Positions 53,815 to 62,842 of a DNA stretch of 62,885 nucleotides are shown here, in pieces (the first letter of the stretch is position 1; every line of letters begins with the position of its first letter). This DNA is from an uncultured Nioella sp. (GTDB taxonomy: Bacteria > Pseudomonadota > Alphaproteobacteria > Rhodobacterales > Rhodobacteraceae): NCBI GenBank assembly GCA_947495575.1, contig CANLZL010000009.1:1-62885 (forward strand). The letters are read 5' to 3'. The notes beneath the pieces are model-generated. The model ran no database searches. It was not told where the DNA came from and saw only the letters and a list, made by a program, of their open reading frames with translations. The position numbers and the translations under genes are program-made.

Positions 53815-54783
53815 TTAGAAGCCTCCTCCGCCTCCGCCCAGGTTTGTTGCGATGCCGTGGACCGATGGACCGATCAAGATAATCAGCAGCGGCGGAACAC
53901 AGAACATCATCGTTCCAAGTGTCAGTTTTGTTGGCAGTTTGTTGGCTTTTTCCTCGGCGCGCATCACACGTTTGTCACGCATTTCTTCCGAGAACACTCG
54001 CAGGGCCTCGGCGATGGAAGTGCCGAATGTGGCCGATTGGATCAAAACAGTGACAAAGCTGTTCACGTCCTGAACGCCGCAACGTTCGCCAAAATCGCGG
54101 AGGACTTTCACCTTGTCCTTACCTGCCTTCATTTCATAGGCCACGATTTCAAATTCTTCGGCCAGCTGTTCGTAGGAGGCGCGAATTTCCTTGGCGACCC
54201 GGATGATGGCCTGATCCAGCGATTGGCCCGCTTCAACGCAGACCAACATGAGATCAAGTGCATCGGGAAAGCCGGATGTGATCGCCTCTTCTCGGGTTTG
54301 AACCCGGCGCTGAACCCAATATTTGGGCAGGTAATAACCAATGGCCCCCGGAATCAGAACACAGAGAACGCTTTTCTGGGTGCTCATTTCAGGGGCGATC
54401 AGCGTGTAGATGACGCCGAAAGCAAGAAATCCCATGCCAAGCGCAAATTGCGCGAAATGGAAGGTCTGAACCGCCCCTTTTGAGCGATAGCCCGCGCGGA
54501 TGAGGGTCATCTGAATCTGGCTGTATTCTTCCTGGTTTTGCGGCTCCAGAAATTGAGCAAAGCGATCCAGCTTGTCGTTTTTGCCCCCGACGCGCAGGGT
54601 TTTGCGATCTTCAGGAGCGGCGCCGTTTTGCTGTTCCTTCAATTTCGTCAGCGGATCTTTCTTTTGAAATAAGATCGCAGGCAAAGCCAGCAGGACCAGC
54701 AATAAGCCAAGCCCACCGACCACGAAGAGAGGGCCAAGCGGGCCAAGAAGGTCGGTAATATATGTGTTGATTTGCTCAAGCAT
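53815..54783 (-). CDS. tadC: Tad inner-membrane platform protein TadC
   Basis: The 322-residue type II secretion F-family protein has membrane helices at about 18-38, 110-155 and near the C-terminus, and the cytoplasmic T2SSF domain with GFPDALDLMLVCVEAGQSLDQAIIRVA (about 170-196). It ends in a Gly-rich tail (GGGGGGF). With TadB it forms the platform driven by TadA. Confidence 0.94.
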   Translation of the reverse strand: MLEQINTYITDLLGPLGPLFVVGGLGLLLVLLALPAILFQKKDPLTKLKEQQNGAAPEDRKTLRVGGKNDKLDRFAQFLEPQNQEEYSQIQMTLIRAGYRSKGAVQTFHFAQFALGMGFLAFGVIYTLIAPEMSTQKSVLCVLIPGAIGYYLPKYWVQRRVQTREEAITSGFPDALDLMLVCVEAGQSLDQAIIRVAKEIRASYEQLAEEFEIVAYEMKAGKDKVKVLRDFGERCGVQDVNSFVTVLIQSATFGTSIAEALRVFSEEMRDKRVMRAEEKANKLPTKLTLGTMMFCVPPLLIILIGPSVHGIATNLGGGGGGF

Positions 54784-54792
54784 TTTTCGACC

Positions 54793-55761
54793 TCAAACTT
54801 TAATGTTAACCATCATGCGCATGAAGATCATGTTGACCCCCAGCATCACCGCGACCACTGCACATGCAGGGATAAAGGCGGGTGTTTCCATGACGTCTGC
54901 GTAGTAATCAGGTTGCGCCACGTTGATGCCGATCAAGGCCAGAATTGGGAAGGCCGACAGAAATTTGCCCGACCACTTCGCTTCTGCGGTGATGGCTTTC
55001 ACGCGTCGGAATAGTTTGAAGCGGGCACGGATCACTTTGGCCAACCCATTCAGAATTTCGGCTAGGTTACCGCCAGATTTCTGTTGAATACCCACAGCAA
55101 CCGCAAGGAAACGAAGGTCTTGCAGATCAAGCCGTTCAGCCATGGCTGCGATGGATTCCGCGACATCCCGGCCATATGCGGCCTCATCTGCAATGATGCC
55201 CAGTTCAGACCCCAACGGGTCGGATACTTCCTTAGCGACAGTGTTAATAGCTGAGACGAACGGGTGACCCACGCGCAGGCTGCGCACCATCAATTCAACG
55301 GCGTCTGGCAATTGTTCTTCAATCGCTGCGATCCGTTTGTTTGCTTTGGAATTGACCCAGTAAAACACGGCGCCAACCCCCATAACGACCGAGACAAGCG
55401 CCCGCATCGGTGCCGAGGCACCCGTCGCAACGGTTAGGCCAAGAAAGGCTGCGATAGTCAGGCCAATCATGACCAGGATCAATTGCTGGGGCGTGAAGGC
55501 GATGTTGGCTTTTTGCGCCTTGTCAGCGATCAAGGAATAAAGGGGGATCGTTTTCGACCCCTTATGCTGGTCCAGCTCTTTTCGTAGCTTGGCCAGAACA
55601 TCCTCACGGTTGCCGCCCTTTTGCAGCAAGTCGAGCCGACGGTTGACGCGGCTGTTAAAGCTGATCGATTTGCCAAAGGCCATCAGGTAGACGCCTTCGA
55701 CCAGCAGAACCACGCCAACAAAGATGCCGATATAGATGAGGGGTTCGATACTCAAATTCAT
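54793..55761 (-). CDS. tadB: Tad inner-membrane platform protein TadB
   Basis: The 322-residue T2SSF-family protein has paired helices at both ends and the central QLPDAVELMVRSLRVGHPFVSAINTVAKE (about 175-203). It lies three bases after the tadA stop and nine before the tadC start. AGGGGA precedes the start. Confidence 0.94.
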   Translation of the reverse strand: MNLSIEPLIYIGIFVGVVLLVEGVYLMAFGKSISFNSRVNRRLDLLQKGGNREDVLAKLRKELDQHKGSKTIPLYSLIADKAQKANIAFTPQQLILVMIGLTIAAFLGLTVATGASAPMRALVSVVMGVGAVFYWVNSKANKRIAAIEEQLPDAVELMVRSLRVGHPFVSAINTVAKEVSDPLGSELGIIADEAAYGRDVAESIAAMAERLDLQDLRFLAVAVGIQQKSGGNLAEILNGLAKVIRARFKLFRRVKAITAEAKWSGKFLSAFPILALIGINVAQPDYYADVMETPAFIPACAVVAVMLGVNMIFMRMMVNIKV

Positions 55762-55764
55762 GGG

Positions 55765-57243
55765 TCAGTCCCCTGCCGGTTCATAGATGGACGTGGGCAG
55801 ATCGTAACCCCACTGACGGAAGCGTTCAGAATAGTGGGACCGAACGCCGGTTGCAGTAAAACGGCCGATGATCGTGCCATCCGGTTTCAGCCCAAGACGT
55901 TCGTAGCGGAACACCTCCTGCATCGAAATCACTTCGCCTTCCATGCCGGTCACTTCGGTGATTGACACCATCCGGCGCGAGCCATCCTGAAGGCGGCTGG
56001 CCTGAACAATCAGGTTCACAGCCGAGGCGATTTGGCTGCGCACGGCTTTGATCGGCATTTCGATCCCGGCCATCGCAATCATGTTTTCCAAACGGCTCAC
56101 CCCGTCACGCGCGCTGTTCGCGTGGATCGTGGTCATGGATCCGTCATGGCCCGTGTTCATAGCCTGCAACATGTCGATCACTTCCTCGCCGCGGGTCTCA
56201 CCCACGATGATACGGTCGGGACGCATCCGCAGAGCGTTTCTGAGGCAGTCGCGCTGTGTTACTGCGCCTTTGCCTTCAACGTTGGGCGGGCGGCTTTCCA
56301 TCCGGCCCACATGTTCCTGCTGCAGCTGAAGTTCGGCGGTGTCTTCGATCGTCAGAATGCGTTCTGAGTTATCAATGAAGCTGGAGAGCGCATTCAGCGT
56401 GGTTGTTTTACCGGAACCGGTACCGCCAGAGACGATGACGTTCAATCGCGTTGCAACCGCGGCTTGTAAATATGCCGCCATCTCTTCATTGAAAGCACCG
56501 AATTCTACCAGATCATCGATCTGCAACTTGTCCTTTTTGAACTTACGAATGGAAACCAGCGATCCGTCGACACCGACGGGTGGTACCATTGCGTTAAAGC
56601 GCGAACCGTCTTTCAGACGAGCGTCCACATAGGGGTTGGATTCATCAACACGTCGGCCAACGGCGGAGACGATTTTATCAATGATTCTAAGAAGGTGGCG
56701 CTCGTCTTTGAACCGAACGTCCGATTTTTGCAGTTTACCAGCACGTTCGATGAAAACATTGAAGGGGCCGTTGATCAAAATATCGTTGACTGTGTCGTCT
56801 TTCAGCAGCGGTTCAAGCGGGCCAAGGCCCGTAACTTCGTCAAACAGTTCGGTTTGGAGTGTCGTGCGATCTTCGCGGTTCAGAACAACGCCCATATCCG
56901 AAAGCTCTTCTGACGTGATCGTATTGATCTCCGTCCGAAGCTCTGCTTCCTTGGCGTTTTCCAAAGCGGACAAGTTGAGGTTGTCCAGCAGGCGAGAATG
57001 CATTTCGGTTTTGATTTCGTCCAGGCGCGCGCGGCGTTTTTTCTCTTTATCCTGCGCGACAGGTTCCGCAGCCGTTTCCGTGCTTTTCGGCTTGGACCGG
57101 CGCAGGATCTTGGACTTTGGCGCCGCTTCTGGCGGGGCGCTGGTAGGGTCTATGTCTGGCTGAACCGCAGCATCCGGGTCAGTCATCAATGCGGGATGAA
57201 CCGGGGCGGATGTTGCACCATTCTTTTTGTAGCGAGAAAACAT
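55765..57243 (-). CDS. tadA: Tad pilus assembly ATPase TadA/CpaF
   Basis: The 492-residue secretion ATPase has a disordered Pro/Lys-rich N-terminus (1-75), then the PilT/VirB11-like core with [13 protein letters not shown] (Walker A at 273-280), the Asp box ([14 protein letters not shown]), Walker B ([13 protein letters not shown]) and the His box ([19 protein letters not shown]). It powers pilin polymerisation. Start ATG 57243 follows AAGGGGG. Confidence 0.96.
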   Translation of the reverse strand: MFSRYKKNGATSAPVHPALMTDPDAAVQPDIDPTSAPPEAAPKSKILRRSKPKSTETAAEPVAQDKEKKRRARLDEIKTEMHSRLLDNLNLSALENAKEAELRTEINTITSEELSDMGVVLNREDRTTLQTELFDEVTGLGPLEPLLKDDTVNDILINGPFNVFIERAGKLQKSDVRFKDERHLLRIIDKIVSAVGRRVDESNPYVDARLKDGSRFNAMVPPVGVDGSLVSIRKFKKDKLQIDDLVEFGAFNEEMAAYLQAAVATRLNVIVSGGTGSGKTTTLNALSSFIDNSERILTIEDTAELQLQQEHVGRMESRPPNVEGKGAVTQRDCLRNALRMRPDRIIVGETRGEEVIDMLQAMNTGHDGSMTTIHANSARDGVSRLENMIAMAGIEMPIKAVRSQIASAVNLIVQASRLQDGSRRMVSITEVTGMEGEVISMQEVFRYERLGLKPDGTIIGRFTATGVRSHYSERFRQWGYDLPTSIYEPAGD

Positions 57244-57252
57244 GACGCCCCC

Positions 57253-58530
57253 TTACCCTGCCGCTTTCGCGGTTGAGACCATGGCCTCATGAAGTGTTTT
57301 TGCCAGCTTCAAGACATCCTTGCGCAAGACGTTTTTCCGCGCGAATTCTGCCAGGGGGGCTCCATGATCGCAGGCCTGCGCGACCTGTTTGGTTCCATCC
57401 GGCAATTGTGTGTTGATTTCGATATTCAGACTTTCGGCAAGACGTTTTACACGGGCCTTGCCGCTCATGTCCAAGCCGCGCGGTGCGCGGTTCAGGACGT
57501 AATGCAACTTGTCGATCGGCAAATCTTCGGCTTGCAGTGCCTTTATGAACCGCATTGTGTTCTGGGCCGACCGCATGTCCAGTTCCAGCGTCGCAAAATA
57601 GATGTCCGATGCGTTCAGCACTGTTTCTGTCCACTGAACGATGGTGGTGGGCATATCCACGATAACGATGTCAAAGCATTGATGTGCCAAATTCAACAGC
57701 GCCTGAACCTCTTCCGGACCAATAATGTCCAATGGCAGGATTTCAGACGGTGCGGTAAACACCGACAACTTGTCGTTGAACGTCAGAAGTGCCTGACGAA
57801 AAGCGGTTTCATCCATCGTTTGTGCGTCTGACAGAACCTCAAAGATCACGTCCCGTCGGGGCAGATCGAGGAAGGTCGAGGTGGATCCAAACTGGAGATC
57901 AAGGTCGATAAGGCAGACCGATGGCGAGGTTTTCTTGTCTATATTTGCCAATTCCCAAGCCAAGTTGACGGCAAGCGTCGTCGCGCCGGTCCCGCCTGAC
58001 AGGCTTTGCACGCCAAAAATGGCGCGTTCCTTGGAATCCATGGTCGCCTGAACAGTTACCGGCGCCAGCGCTGCCGGGGCGGCCGGGGCAGTCGAGGCAA
58101 CTGGAGCTTCGGCCAGGTTGTTGCCCGTGCGGACACGCTCGATGGAATCGTGAAATGCATTTTCTGGTAGGGGGTAGGGGACGAAATCATCGACGCCGGC
58201 GTTCAGCAAACGGTGCAGGGTTGATGCCGAAACATCCTCTGCCACCAAAATGACTTTTAGCCCGTTGGATTTTGCCTGTTCGATAACGCGAATGATGAGT
58301 TCAACATCAGGCTCATCTTCATCGTCGACAGCCAGGGCGACGAACTCCAGCTCGTTTGCTTCTGGTTGGCTGAGGAATGACTGTGCTTCCATAAAGGAAA
58401 GGTCACCCCACGCTTCCCCCAATTCTGCCTCGATATCATCGATCAGCAGATCAAAGGTCTGTACGTCCCGCGAGATCGTACATGCGACGATCGGTGCAGG
58501 ATTCGATACCAATGCCAAGCCTCCACTCAT
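57253..58530 (-). CDS. tadZ: Tad localisation ATPase TadZ/CpaE
   Basis: The 425-residue protein has an N-terminal receiver-like domain (about 12-135) without the usual phosphorylation pocket, and a ParA/MinD-like ATPase with a deviant Walker A (SGGTGATTLAVNLAWELA, about 178-195) and LIDLDLQFGS. TadZ marks the site of pilus assembly, often at a pole. The start at ATG 58530 has a weak ribosome-binding site. Confidence 0.92.
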   Translation of the reverse strand: MSGGLALVSNPAPIVACTISRDVQTFDLLIDDIEAELGEAWGDLSFMEAQSFLSQPEANELEFVALAVDDEDEPDVELIIRVIEQAKSNGLKVILVAEDVSASTLHRLLNAGVDDFVPYPLPENAFHDSIERVRTGNNLAEAPVASTAPAAPAALAPVTVQATMDSKERAIFGVQSLSGGTGATTLAVNLAWELANIDKKTSPSVCLIDLDLQFGSTSTFLDLPRRDVIFEVLSDAQTMDETAFRQALLTFNDKLSVFTAPSEILPLDIIGPEEVQALLNLAHQCFDIVIVDMPTTIVQWTETVLNASDIYFATLELDMRSAQNTMRFIKALQAEDLPIDKLHYVLNRAPRGLDMSGKARVKRLAESLNIEINTQLPDGTKQVAQACDHGAPLAEFARKNVLRKDVLKLAKTLHEAMVSTAKAAG

Positions 58531-58749
58531 GCTCTTTACCCCGGATCGCCCGGATTACCCGGGTCGGTTGTGATTTCAGCTGCAGCAGAAGTTGCCGCAC
58601 ACCGGGAGATTGCTCTGAAGGTTGGTCCGTGACGTGAAACCTTCCTTCGTCTCCGATCCTTTGTTTGACGTGCAAGTTGGGCAACAATACGACCAAAAAA
58701 CCGTAACTATTTGGTATTTGCGTGCGATCCTTGAGCGAACGCCGTTTTT

Positions 58750-59373
58750 TTAGCCCGACCCTGCGCCCGCGGTACGGGGTCCTGCGTAGCTGCGATATAC
58801 GATATCTGCGTAACGCCCGTCCAAGACGGCAGGATGGTTTTGCACAAATCCGCTGACCTCGGTTACAGTGCGGCGGTTGCGCAATTCTCTGTCTTGGGTT
58901 GCGACAAGAGGTTGGGATTCGCCCAATGAAACAAGGGCTTCCAGACGGTTGCGGTCAATGCCCTGGCTGACAAGGTAGTTGACGGCGGCCTGCGCGCGGC
59001 GCCGACCAAGAGAAAGGTTATAGGCGTCGCTTCCGACTAGGTCAGTATGGCCATAGACGCTGAACCGAACCTCTGGGAATTGTTGAATCCACTGCGCCTG
59101 TTGACGCAGTACAGTGCGCGCCTGTGCATCTAATTGAGACGAATTGAACGCAAAATTGATTGTGGTTGGTACCTCTTCCGAGAACCGACCTGCAAGCGAT
59201 TCGACGTAGCTGCGTTGCCCGTTCATCACCAGGATGTTGTTCATTGTCGGATTGCCGAACCCGCCTTCATCCAGGAAACGCCCGGCCTCACCGACATTTC
59301 GGATACGGTCACAGCCTGCAATAGAGAAGGCTGCAATGCTGGCGATCAGAAGGGTTGTCTTGCGCAGTGTCAT
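58750..59373 (-). CDS. OmpA-family lipoprotein of the tad locus
   Basis: The 207-residue protein has a lipobox SIAGC (C21) and a C-terminal OmpA domain (about 75-185; INFAFNSSQLDAQAR, VYGHTDLVGSDAYNLSLGRRRAQAAVNYL, NRRTVTEV) for peptidoglycan binding. It follows the secretin gene by four bases and so probably anchors or stabilises the secretin. ATG 59373 follows GGAG. It is a known companion of alphaproteobacterial tad loci. Confidence 0.9.
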   Translation of the reverse strand: MTLRKTTLLIASIAAFSIAGCDRIRNVGEAGRFLDEGGFGNPTMNNILVMNGQRSYVESLAGRFSEEVPTTINFAFNSSQLDAQARTVLRQQAQWIQQFPEVRFSVYGHTDLVGSDAYNLSLGRRRAQAAVNYLVSQGIDRNRLEALVSLGESQPLVATQDRELRNRRTVTEVSGFVQNHPAVLDGRYADIVYRSYAGPRTAGAGSG

Positions 59374-59377
59374 GGTC

Positions 59378-60796
59378 TCACTCCAACACATAGCCATAGG
59401 AGCCGCTGAAATCTTGTTGTGCGACCTCTCCGGCAGGTGTGGCGGCCGTTGTGCCGCTGCCGTTGCGTCCGGCTGTCAGGCCGAACAAGAACAGTTCATT
59501 TTCAGTGGGAATACGGATCCTGTCCGTGGGTAGGGCAAAGGCCTCTCCCCTCGTTGGTGACACCAGATGCGCCGTAATGATGATGACAAGTTCAGTCTGC
59601 TCACGCTGATAGTTGGCGCTGCGGAAGAGAGCGCCGAGAACAGGGATGTCGCCCAGCCATGGCACTTGAGCGATCGCATCGCGGAAATCGTCTTGCAACA
59701 ATCCAGCAATCGCAAAGCTTTCGCCGTCTCGCAATTCCACAGTGGTCGAAGCTTGGCGAGACCGCAGGCCCGGAACGCCGTTTACCGATGGGATCGATGT
59801 GTCAATTGCGGAAACTTCGGTATTCAACGCGAGGTTGATAACCTCGTCATTCACAACAGTTGGTGTGAAATTCAAAACAACACCAAAGGGACGGAACTCT
59901 ACAGAAATACCATCGTCGGTTTGTACGGGGACGGCAAATTCGCCGCCCGCATTGAATGTAGCGGTTTGGCCGGACAATGCACTGAGGTTCGGTTCTGCCA
60001 AAGTCCGGACGATACCGTTGCCTTCCAGGGCCTCCAGCAAAACTGATAATTGAAGGCTTCCGCTGCCAAAGCTGATCCCAAGTGCACCATTACTGTCGGC
60101 ACTGGCCGGGATCGTGCTGCCGATCCCGAACGTGCTTGGGCCGGTGGTTGTGCTTGTGTTTGTGCCAAGTGAAACACCGCCGTCGCCACCAAAGGCATCA
60201 CCGGCTACGCCAAGTGACATCCCCAATTCGCGACGCACGTTGCGTGACATTTCCGAGAAGCGCACTTGCAGCATCACCTGCTGGCTGCCCCCAACCATCA
60301 TAAGGTTGGACACCCGATCAGGTGCATAACGTGCGGCCAACTCCAATGCGCGGTCTACGATCTGACCAGAGGAGACGGTGCCTGAAAGAACAATGCCGTC
60401 ATTTGCACTGCGCACTTCGATCGGTTCATTTGGAAGCACCTCGCGCAGGCGTTCTCTGAACTCTGCAAGATCGGGAACAACCTGAACTTCGACATTCGCA
60501 ATCAGATTGCCCTCAACACCAAGCAGCGTCATCGTTGTGCGTCCCGGCGTCCGTCCCAGAACATAAATGGTCCGCTCGGAAAGGGTCGCGATGTCAGCGA
60601 TTTGGGGGTTGGCAACAGAAAGTTCGGCAAACAAGGCCTCACTTTCTACGACGACAGCCCGATTCATCGGCACCCTGAGTGTCGCGGAAGTCGATCCTTC
60701 CAAAACGCGCAACGCTTGCGCGTCCGATGGCGTCGGATTGGTGAATAGCAAAGCGCTGCCCATTAGGGCGGCGCATAGATAGCGCAACATGCTCAT
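59378..60796 (-). CDS. rcpA: Tad outer-membrane secretin RcpA/CpaC
   Basis: The 472-residue protein has a signal peptide ending SDAQA, an N-terminal pilus-secretin domain (about 30-100; VPMNRAVVVESEALFAELSVANPQIADI), a BON-like region and the C-terminal secretin domain (about 250-420; GNGIVRTLAEPNLSALSGQTATFNAGGEFAVPV and VPWLGDIPVLGALFRS). It forms the pilus exit pore. AGGA lies five bases before ATG 60796. Confidence 0.95.
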   Translation of the reverse strand: MSMLRYLCAALMGSALLFTNPTPSDAQALRVLEGSTSATLRVPMNRAVVVESEALFAELSVANPQIADIATLSERTIYVLGRTPGRTTMTLLGVEGNLIANVEVQVVPDLAEFRERLREVLPNEPIEVRSANDGIVLSGTVSSGQIVDRALELAARYAPDRVSNLMMVGGSQQVMLQVRFSEMSRNVRRELGMSLGVAGDAFGGDGGVSLGTNTSTTTGPSTFGIGSTIPASADSNGALGISFGSGSLQLSVLLEALEGNGIVRTLAEPNLSALSGQTATFNAGGEFAVPVQTDDGISVEFRPFGVVLNFTPTVVNDEVINLALNTEVSAIDTSIPSVNGVPGLRSRQASTTVELRDGESFAIAGLLQDDFRDAIAQVPWLGDIPVLGALFRSANYQREQTELVIIITAHLVSPTRGEAFALPTDRIRIPTENELFLFGLTAGRNGSGTTAATPAGEVAQQDFSGSYGYVLE

Positions 60797-60954
60797 GGTG
60801 ATCCTGCCTCTCTGATCACGCGAATTTATACGGGTTCTTTTGACCCAATTGTGGGCACAATGCCTGAATTTGATGAATCACGCAAGAATCAGCTGCTTGC
60901 AGGCCGTTTTTGATGTGGTTTGAAAGGCACGAAGGGGCAGGTTTAGCCTGAAAT

Positions 60955-60987
60955 ACAAAACGGCCCCCAACATGGTGGGGGCCGTTT
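60955..60987 (-). terminator. terminator after rcpC/cpaB
   Basis: On the minus strand AAACGGCCCCC pairs with GGGGGCCGTTT (60987-60977 with 60968-60958), followed by TTTTG-type sequence. It lies 17 bases past the cpaB stop and would separate the flp-flp-cpaB transcript from the rcpA-onward transcript, whose promoter must lie within 60797-60955. Confidence 0.85.
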
Positions 60988-61003
60988 CGGTCAATTTCGC
61001 CTA

Positions 61004-61825
61004 TTAATTTGTGCAAGGGACCGGCGTAATGATCACTTCAGCGCCACGGCGGTTGCGAACGGTGCACACACGTGGGCCTTCTTGTGCAACAACCTCTTCA
61101 ACGCCAAGCAGGTCTTCCTGGTCGACCTCGATCGTCGCGCTATGCGTGTCATCCGATACACCAACCAAGGCCAGTGACAATGAACCGGTTGCCTGCGCTT
61201 GGGCCAAGGCGGCGATCCGGTCTGGCGGTGCTTCGATTGTAATTGTGCGGGCAATGGTCGGGTTGCTGCGATCTTCATCAGCGATTTGGTCAATCGCGAT
61301 GATTTGCAGCGAAGCTTCGATCAGGCGCGTAACGTTTTCGCCCCGGGCGTTACCTGTCCAATACACGTCAACCCGGTCGCCAGGACGCAGGAAACCAGAA
61401 ACGCCGGTGGACACGTCTACACGAAGAGCAAAGGCGCGCATGCCTTGCGCGAGACGCGAAGCAACCCCGGCATCCTGACCGGGCGCTGTTACTTTCGAAA
61501 CCAGAACAGGTTCGTTGCGCTCCATCACGCGCAAAACGGTGCGCAATTCGTCAGTATCAGCCGGGAACAACTCTTCAGCATTTGTGAAGGCGCCAAACGG
61601 CACGTATTCTTCCGGCCATTCAATCGCAACCACATCGGCGGGCCGCAATTCCTCGCCGTAACGCAATTGCCGGGTCACAACATAGACCGACGTGGTCGGA
61701 ACAATCTCATCCCGTTGAGAGGCCAGTGCAGCCTGATATTGTGTAAACCGATCTTTGGCGACATAGACGGCAAAGCCCGCAAGGCCAATGCCAACGACCA
61801 GGACAAGTCCGAATATAATACGCAT
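61004..61825 (-). CDS. cpaB: Tad pilus assembly protein RcpC/CpaB
   Basis: The 273-residue protein has an N-terminal membrane anchor (about 3-22), a SAF domain (about 40-110; VTRQLRYGEELRPADVVAIEWPEEYVPFGAF) and the RcpC domain (AFALRVDVSTGVSGFLRPGDRVDVYWTG). It probably contacts the secretin in the periplasm. ATG 61825 is chosen; TTG 61837 is in frame. Confidence 0.92.
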   Translation of the reverse strand: MRIIFGLVLVVGIGLAGFAVYVAKDRFTQYQAALASQRDEIVPTTSVYVVTRQLRYGEELRPADVVAIEWPEEYVPFGAFTNAEELFPADTDELRTVLRVMERNEPVLVSKVTAPGQDAGVASRLAQGMRAFALRVDVSTGVSGFLRPGDRVDVYWTGNARGENVTRLIEASLQIIAIDQIADEDRSNPTIARTITIEAPPDRIAALAQAQATGSLSLALVGVSDDTHSATIEVDQEDLLGVEEVVAQEGPRVCTVRNRRGAEVIITPVPCTN

Positions 61826-62001
61826 TATTCTGCCCAACTTTCTTGTTTTTCAGAGGTGCGGATAGACTCCGCCCCCAGTTCATCTCCAATACTATTTCTC
61901 TTATTTGAGGCAAAAGAATGGAAACGGCGCGACCAAGATTCGACACGCGGTTTTCCGGAACGCCACCAAAAGGTCGAGGGCGTCCCGGCGGTCATACAGT
62001 A

Positions 62002-62235
62002 TCAATTACCCGAGGTGGTTGTCGTCGTGGTGGTTGACGAGCTGCTGAAGGCGTCAGTGATATGGTCAGATGTCAATTGGCTGTTGATATCGCCCGACAG
62101 ATCTTCGAGGCCGCCGGAAACAACCGAAATGACGGCCAGGCCGAGGCCAACCAGCGCGGCGGTCAGAACGACCCAGTCCACCGTCACGGCACCGGATTCA
62201 TTGGAAAGGAAGGTCTTGATTGTCTTCATGGACAT
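62002..62235 (-). CDS. Flp-type prepilin with Ser/Thr-rich tail
   Basis: The 77-residue prepilin has a short basic leader (MSMKTIKTFLSNESG), a predicted cleavage after G15, and a hydrophobic helix AVTVDWVVLTAALVGLGLAV. Position +5 is Asp20 and +6 Trp21, where classical Flp pilins have Glu-Tyr. The C-terminus is a run of four Ser and seven Thr, a possible glycosylation segment. CAGGAG precedes ATG 62235; a second ATG follows two codons later. It lies 208 bp after the other prepilin gene. Confidence 0.88.
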   Translation of the reverse strand: MSMKTIKTFLSNESGAVTVDWVVLTAALVGLGLAVISVVSGGLEDLSGDINSQLTSDHITDAFSSSSTTTTTTTSGN

Positions 62236-62443
62236 GGCGTGCTCCTGCAGTTGCCTTTTGTGGATCCGCGCAGTGCGGATAACGAAAGCGCGTTCTGCCG
62301 CTTGGCCCTCGGTGGGGCCGCTCCAATTGGCCCAAAGGTCGCGGCAGAAAAAAGGCAACGCATGGACAGGGTGGTGCCAAATCCATCAGCTTTGATTCTA
62401 ATTTTAGCAAGCCGCCAAATGAGAGGACGGCAAGCAAGGAAGG

Positions 62444-62644
62444 TCAGTCACCGAACCCGTTGGTCACGTGATCGCGCAGGAGCTGCGTGTGAATCTCTGT
62501 AGAAAGATGTTCAAGCCCGTCAGACACGGTGTTGGTCACTGCGATGCCCAATCCAACAAGTGCGGCCGTGAGAACGACCCAATCGACGGTTACGGCACCA
62601 GATTCCGAGCGCGCAAAGCGCGTAATAAGGGTGGCAGACCCCAT
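62444..62644 (-). CDS. Flp-type prepilin
   Basis: The 66-residue prepilin has leader MGSATLITRFARSESG, cleavage after G16 and helix AVTVDWVVLTAALVGLGIAV, almost identical to its neighbour in the helix. Asp21 and Trp22 replace the Flp Glu-Tyr. The C-terminal part (SDGLEHLSTEIHTQLLRDHVTNGFGD) differs from the neighbour and has no Ser/Thr run. GGAGG precedes ATG 62644. It is the first tad gene read from the right edge. Confidence 0.88.
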   Translation of the reverse strand: MGSATLITRFARSESGAVTVDWVVLTAALVGLGIAVTNTVSDGLEHLSTEIHTQLLRDHVTNGFGD

Positions 62645-62810
62645 AATATATCCTCCAGGTTTTTAAGGGATGTGGCAGCATCCCGAGCAGACCTTGGCAG
62701 GATCAGGGCAAAAGGTGGCGGAAATGGGGCAAAAATGCGCAATTAAGGACAAAATGCGGCGGCATTTTAGAAACAATTTTCACTAATCGTTCGCACCTTC
62801 GAAACAGAAA

Positions 62811-62842
62811 AAAGGGCCGCGCTGTGCTGCGCGGCCCTTTTT
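62811..62842. terminator. strong bidirectional terminator upstream of the tad locus
   Basis: AAAGGGCCGCGC (62811-62822) pairs with GCGCGGCCCTTT (62829-62840) around a 6-base loop, flanked by T-runs on both strands. It would end a minus-strand gene lying beyond the right edge, leaving 166 bp before the first pilin gene for its promoter. Confidence 0.9.
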
